64,000 nt of DNA. Source: Antarctobacter albus. Lineage in GTDB: Bacteria; Pseudomonadota; Alphaproteobacteria; Rhodobacterales; Rhodobacteraceae. Positions 60,252-64,000 of this stretch are shown here, piece after piece. Both the position numbers and the translations under genes were made by a program. The number at the start of each line of letters is the position of its first letter. The first letter of the stretch is position 1. Location of the stretch: NCBI RefSeq assembly GCF_900101505.1, contig NZ_FMZI01000013.1:1-64000 (forward strand). The letters are read 5' to 3'. The notes below the pieces were generated by a model. The model had not been told where the DNA came from. It ran no database searches and was given only the letters and a program-made list of their open reading frames with translations.

Positions 60252-61118
60252 ATGGCTGCGATCCCCTTGAAAAACCGACATGTCCTGGGCTGGCTGATGG
60301 CCTTGCCCCTGTCCGTCGTGCTTTTGGCCTTTCTGATCGCGCCCATCGCGATGATCGCCGTCGTCAGCTTCTGGGGCGCGACGGAATTCTCGATCTACCC
60401 GGCGTTCCAGTTCGACAACTATGAATTCCTGTTCGGATCGCCCGTGACCTACAAGGTCTTCGGCGCGACGCTGAAATACGCGCTGATCACCTGGGCGCTG
60501 ACCTTGGCCATCGGCTTTACCGTGGCCTATTTCCTGGCCTTCCATGTCCGCAGCCTGACCATGCAGATCGCGCTGTTCCTGGTCTGCACGATCCCCTTCT
60601 GGACCTCGAACATCATCCGCATGATTTCGTGGATCCCCTTCCTGGGGCGGAACGGAATCGCCAACCAGACGCTGATTTCCTGGGGCGTGATCGACGAGCC
60701 GCTGGAATGGCTGCTCTATTCCGACTTCTCGGTCATTCTGGCCTTTGTTCACCTCTATACGCTGTTCATGGTGGTGCCGATCTTCAACACCATGATGCGC
60801 ATCGACAAATCCCTGCTGGAGGCGGCGCGTGACAATGGCGCCAGCGGCTTTCAGACGCTGGTGCACGTGATCCTGCCGCTGACCAAGCCGGGCATCATGA
60901 TCGGAACCATCTTTGTCGTCACGCTGGTGATGGGCGATTTCATCACCGTGCGTTTCATGTCCGGCTCGCAGCGCGCCAACGTCGGGCGGCTTATCTCGAA
61001 CGACATCGCGCTGCTGCAATACCCTTCGGCGGCGGCGACAGCGGTGGTTCTTCTGTGCACGGTCCTGATCGTGATCGCGATTCTGCTGCGCTTCGTCAAC
61101 ATCCGCAAGGAGCTGTGA
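60252..61118 (+). CDS. ABC importer permease, PotB-like
   Basis: 288 residues from MAAIPLKNRHVLGWL, with GGAGG upstream. Six predicted spans and the EAA loop in LLEAARDNGASGFQTLVHVILP (about 193-214). It works with the second permease and the ATPase at 57808. The open frame extends upstream to 60144 but that part is proline/arginine-rich and is across the stem-loop. Confidence 0.9.
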   Translation: MAAIPLKNRHVLGWLMALPLSVVLLAFLIAPIAMIAVVSFWGATEFSIYPAFQFDNYEFLFGSPVTYKVFGATLKYALITWALTLAIGFTVAYFLAFHVRSLTMQIALFLVCTIPFWTSNIIRMISWIPFLGRNGIANQTLISWGVIDEPLEWLLYSDFSVILAFVHLYTLFMVVPIFNTMMRIDKSLLEAARDNGASGFQTLVHVILPLTKPGIMIGTIFVVTLVMGDFITVRFMSGSQRANVGRLISNDIALLQYPSAAATAVVLLCTVLIVIAILLRFVNIRKEL

Positions 61119-61122
61119 TCCA

Positions 61123-61959
61123 ATGGAAAAACGTCCCCGCAGCTTTTACGTCCTCGCCGCCTTCTTCGGCCTTTTCGTGCTGTTCCTCTACGGGCCGATC
61201 CTGACCATCGGTGTCCTCAGCTTTCAGGGCCCGAGGGGCGGCCTGACCTTCCCGATGAACGGGGTCTCGACCCACTGGTTCCGCGACCTGTTCCAGGAAC
61301 AGGCGGTGGGTGACATCTGGGGTGCCTTCCGGCGCAGTTTCGGCCTCGGGCTGATGGTCATGGTGACGACGGTCGTCGTCTCGGTCATGGCCGGTCTGGC
61401 CTTCCGCAAGCGCTTTGTCGGCTCCGCCCTGGTGTTCTACGCGGCCATCACCTCTCTGGTGATCCCGTCGATCCTGATTTCGCTGGGCGTCGGGCTGATC
61501 TTCAACCAGCTGGGGCTGAAGGTGCACTGGGCCACCAGCGGTTTCGGGTCACAACTGACATGGACGCTGCCCTTTGGCCTGCTGATCATGTTCGCCGTCT
61601 TCAACCGCTTCGACCAGAGCTATGAAGAGGCGGCGCGCGACCAGGGGGCAAGCGCATGGCAGACGATCCGCTTTGTCGTGCTGCCGATCATCGCGCCCTC
61701 GCTGATCGGGGTGGCGCTCTTCGGATTTACGCTGAGCTACGACGAATTCGCGCGCACGCTGCTGACGGCGGGCAGCTACAACACGCTGCCGCTGGAGATC
61801 TTCGGCATGACGACCAACGTCACGACCCCGGTGATCTATGCGCTGGGCACGCTGACCACGGTATTCTCCTTTGCCATCATCGGGCTGTTCCTGCTGACCG
61901 TCTGGGTCATGGGCAAGCGCCGCGCGCGGCTGGGATCGGACGCGGGCAAGGGCGTATGA
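61123..61959 (+). CDS. ABC importer permease, PotC-like
   Basis: 278 residues from MEKRPRSFYVLAAFFGLF. Six spans; EAA loop EEAARDQGASAWQTIRFVVLP (within about 167-188). It starts four bases after the first permease and its stop overlaps the racemase start by ATGA. The two permeases form the heterodimeric channel of the importer. Confidence 0.9.
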   Translation: MEKRPRSFYVLAAFFGLFVLFLYGPILTIGVLSFQGPRGGLTFPMNGVSTHWFRDLFQEQAVGDIWGAFRRSFGLGLMVMVTTVVVSVMAGLAFRKRFVGSALVFYAAITSLVIPSILISLGVGLIFNQLGLKVHWATSGFGSQLTWTLPFGLLIMFAVFNRFDQSYEEAARDQGASAWQTIRFVVLPIIAPSLIGVALFGFTLSYDEFARTLLTAGSYNTLPLEIFGMTTNVTTPVIYALGTLTTVFSFAIIGLFLLTVWVMGKRRARLGSDAGKGV

Positions 61960-62618
61960 AGATCGCCTACATCAATCCCAATGCCACCGCTGCCATGACG
62001 GATGGCATCGTCGAGGCGGCGCGGCTCGCCCTGCCCGAGGCAGAGATCTTCGGCATGACCAACAGCGACGGGCCTGCCGCCATCGAGGGTCCCGAGGACG
62101 GCGCTGCCGCCGTTCCGGGCCTTCTGGCCCGGCTGGGGCCGGCGCGGGATCAAGGCGCGGATGCCATCGTGATCGCCTGTTTCGACGACACGGGACTGGC
62201 AGAGGCGCAGGCACAGGCCGGCTGCCCGGTGCTGGGGATCGGACAGGCCTCCTATGTCATGGCACAGTTGCTGGGGTTGCGGTTTTCCGTCGTCACCTCC
62301 TTGCCGGTCTCGATCCCCGTGATCGACGAGAACATCGACACATCGGGCTTTCGCGGTCTTTGTGCCTCTGTCCGGGCCAGCGGCCTGCCAGTGCTGACCA
62401 TCGAGAAGGGCGCGCCCGAGACCGTCGCCCGCATCGCGGCCGAGATAGAGGCCGCGCGCGCAGAGGACGGGGCCGCCTGTGCCATCCTGGGCTGCGCTGG
62501 CATGGCGCCGTTGACCCCTGAACTGGCGCAACGGACCACGATCCCGTTGATCGACGGGGTGGCCGCCTCGGCCCTGCTGGCGCAGGCGGCGGCGGGGTTT
62601 CTCGGCAGAGGCGGGTAG
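61956..62618 (+). CDS. Aspartate/glutamate racemase family protein (hydantoin racemase-like)
   Basis: 220 residues from MKIAYINPNATAAMTDGI, the typical start of hydantoin racemases and related Asp/Glu racemase superfamily members. The two catalytic cysteines are visible in VIACFDDTGL (Cys at about 72) and LGCAGMAPL (Cys at about 181). It would racemise an amino acid or 5-substituted hydantoin, or cleave a related compound. It is translationally coupled to the importer, so the imported solute is probably its substrate or precursor. Confidence 0.87.
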   Translation: MKIAYINPNATAAMTDGIVEAARLALPEAEIFGMTNSDGPAAIEGPEDGAAAVPGLLARLGPARDQGADAIVIACFDDTGLAEAQAQAGCPVLGIGQASYVMAQLLGLRFSVVTSLPVSIPVIDENIDTSGFRGLCASVRASGLPVLTIEKGAPETVARIAAEIEAARAEDGAACAILGCAGMAPLTPELAQRTTIPLIDGVAASALLAQAAAGFLGRGG

Positions 62619-62759
62619 CCGGCAGGCGCCTGCCGGCGGTCTGGCACGGGTGGAATTGTGCCCGGATGGTGAGGCGGGTAGGCTGGCGCGGAACGACCGT
62701 GGCAGGTGCCGGGACGGGCCTGCCTGTCGCGGTGCCCGACAAAGCCGGAGGCCCCGCAG

Positions 62760-64000
62760 ATGCCCGAAGACCAGACACTCATCATAGGCCTTTTCGCGGT
62801 GATCTTCGTGCTTCTGGTCTGGGGGCGTGTGCGCTACGACCTCGTGGCCTTCGGCGCGCTGACCCTGGGCGCCATCCTTGGGCTGGTGCCCTCGGACGAT
62901 GTATTCTCGGGCTTCGGCCATTCTGCGGTGGCCATCATCGCGCTGGTCCTGATCGTCAGCCGGGGGTTGTCCTCGTCGGGGGCGGTGGAACTGATCGCCA
63001 GCCGGGTGATCGACCCGGAACGCCCCTTGCCCCTGCATATCGCCATCATCGGCAGCGCGGGCGCGGTGCTGTCAGCGGTCATCAACAACGTGGCGGCGCT
63101 GGCGCTCTTGATGCCGCTGGACGTCGAGGCCGCGGAAAAGGCCAAGCGCGCGGCGGGGCAAAGCCTGATGCCGCTGTCCTTTGCGACCATCCTGGGCGGC
63201 ATGGTCACGCTGATCGGGACACCGCCGAACATCGTTATCTCCGAGTATCGGCAGGACGTCCTTGGCCAGTCCTTCTCGATGTTCGATTTTGCGCCGGTGG
63301 GGCTGACGGTGGCAATCGCGGGCATCGTCTTTGTCGCGCTCATCGGGTGGCGGCTCCTGCCGTCGCGCACCTCGATCGCCGAACAGGGGCAGGCCTTTCG
63401 CAAGGGGCGCTATGTCGCCGAACTCAAGGTCGCCGAGTCCGCCGGGGAAAAGGACATCACGGTCCTGTCCCTGTACCCCACCGCCGAGGATACGGACATC
63501 CACATCCTGGGCCTGATCCGCCACGGCAAGCGCCGCCCCGGGCTGGCCAGCCGCGAAACTTTGCAGCCCGGCGATTTCCTGGTGGTCGAGGGCGAGCCCA
63601 AGTCCATCGAGGCCTTCATGGGCAAGGCATCGCTGGAGTTCGCAGGCTCCGAACAGCACGAGGGCGGGGTGCTTGCGCCGGGTCTGGCCCTGCGCGAGGC
63701 CATCGTGCCCGACGATGCGCGCATCAATGGCCACACGGCCCGCAGCCTCGGCCTGCTGCATCGGCACGCGGTCACACTGCTGGGCGTCTCGCGCGAGGGG
63801 CGGCGGTTTCAGGATCGTGTCCGCCTGTTGCGGGTCAGGGCGGGGGACGTGCTGCTGTTGCTGGGCACGCCCCGCAACGTCGAAAGCAGCATGGAATGGT
63901 TGGGCGTCCTGCCCATCGAAGGCCGCCACACCGAGGTGATCCAGCGCCGCAAGGCCGGCCTGTCGATTGCGGTTTTCGTGGGGGCCGTCGGGCTGGCCGT
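62760..64000 (+). CDS. SLC13-family (DASS-like) permease with TrkA-C domains, cut by window edge
   Basis: About 413 residues are visible from MPEDQTLIIGLFAVIFVLLV, then the window ends. Family features: VINNVAALALLMP (about 107-119) and GTPPNIVISEY (about 150-160), the two anion-transporter motifs of the CitT/SLC13 superfamily. Two cytosolic RCK-C/TrkA-C domains (about 205-290 and 300-385) follow the first membrane half, as in SLC13-type sulfate/carboxylate permeases; the second membrane half should follow. The ATG at 62760 lies within GCAGATGCCC with only a modest ribosome binding site. Substrate is an anion, unknown. Confidence 0.85.
   Translation, partial: MPEDQTLIIGLFAVIFVLLVWGRVRYDLVAFGALTLGAILGLVPSDDVFSGFGHSAVAIIALVLIVSRGLSSSGAVELIASRVIDPERPLPLHIAIIGSAGAVLSAVINNVAALALLMPLDVEAAEKAKRAAGQSLMPLSFATILGGMVTLIGTPPNIVISEYRQDVLGQSFSMFDFAPVGLTVAIAGIVFVALIGWRLLPSRTSIAEQGQAFRKGRYVAELKVAESAGEKDITVLSLYPTAEDTDIHILGLIRHGKRRPGLASRETLQPGDFLVVEGEPKSIEAFMGKASLEFAGSEQHEGGVLAPGLALREAIVPDDARINGHTARSLGLLHRHAVTLLGVSREGRRFQDRVRLLRVRAGDVLLLLGTPRNVESSMEWLGVLPIEGRHTEVIQRRKAGLSIAVFVGAVGLA

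Overview
The window is GC-rich, densely packed bacterial chromosome. It most likely comes from an alphaproteobacterium of the Rhodobacterales (Roseobacter-type). The grounds are gene content: TRAP and tripartite tricarboxylate transporters, many CaiB/BaiF CoA-transferases, a split pqiA, FdxA plus ferredoxin-NADP reductase, and an AprA-like flavoprotein. Long operons with ATGA start/stop overlaps fit this. No rRNA, tRNA, CRISPR or prophage was found. This is read from the sequence alone; no database search was possible.

Layout. 1-340: end of an IS5-type insertion sequence cut by the window edge. 766-4418 (minus): pqiA-pqiA-pqiB-pqiC, an intermembrane lipid-transport system with PqiA as two half-size genes. 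About 4630-4870: decayed tail of an IS21-type istB. 4908-6808: divergent MerR regulator and DHA2-type MFS efflux pump with a SoxR-like dyad between them. 7014-7757: TauE/SafE exporter.

7766-18534 (minus) is the most unusual part. Upstream are a DUF971 gene, an AprA-like flavoprotein, an 80-aa AprB-like ferredoxin and a HEAT-repeat protein. Downstream is a nine-gene run: binding protein, permease, unknown membrane protein, ATPase, SCO, PCu(A)C, diheme cytochrome c, Crp/Fnr regulator and YeiH exporter. Divergent from this block (18660-19822) are FdxA and a ferredoxin-NADP reductase. Together they look like a sulfur-compound uptake, redox and export system of undescribed function.

20068-27050 (plus): RND efflux pair, SH3-type lipoprotein, and Tex. 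27121-53751: a catabolic region. It has a CoA-transferase/AbrB pair, then a plus-strand operon (TctBAC transporter, hydroxyacid dehydrogenase, GntR, hydrolase, FadB/J-like enzyme, thiolase, GST), a second GntR, and IlvD. Minus-strand operons follow: TAXI-TRAP transporter, hydrolase, CoA-transferase, CMD protein, flavin reductase, enoyl-CoA hydratase; then CoA-transferase and two acyl-CoA dehydrogenases; with a divergent MaoC hydratase. This is consistent with CoA-thioester degradation of an unidentified carboxylic acid, probably controlled by the two GntR paralogues.

53871-56036: DEAD-box helicase with a long basic tail. 56041-62618: GNAT protein, FCD-type GntR regulator, a spermidine/putrescine-type ABC importer, and an Asp/Glu-hydantoin racemase, probably for a nitrogenous substrate. 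From 62760 to the window end: an SLC13-type permease, truncated by the edge.
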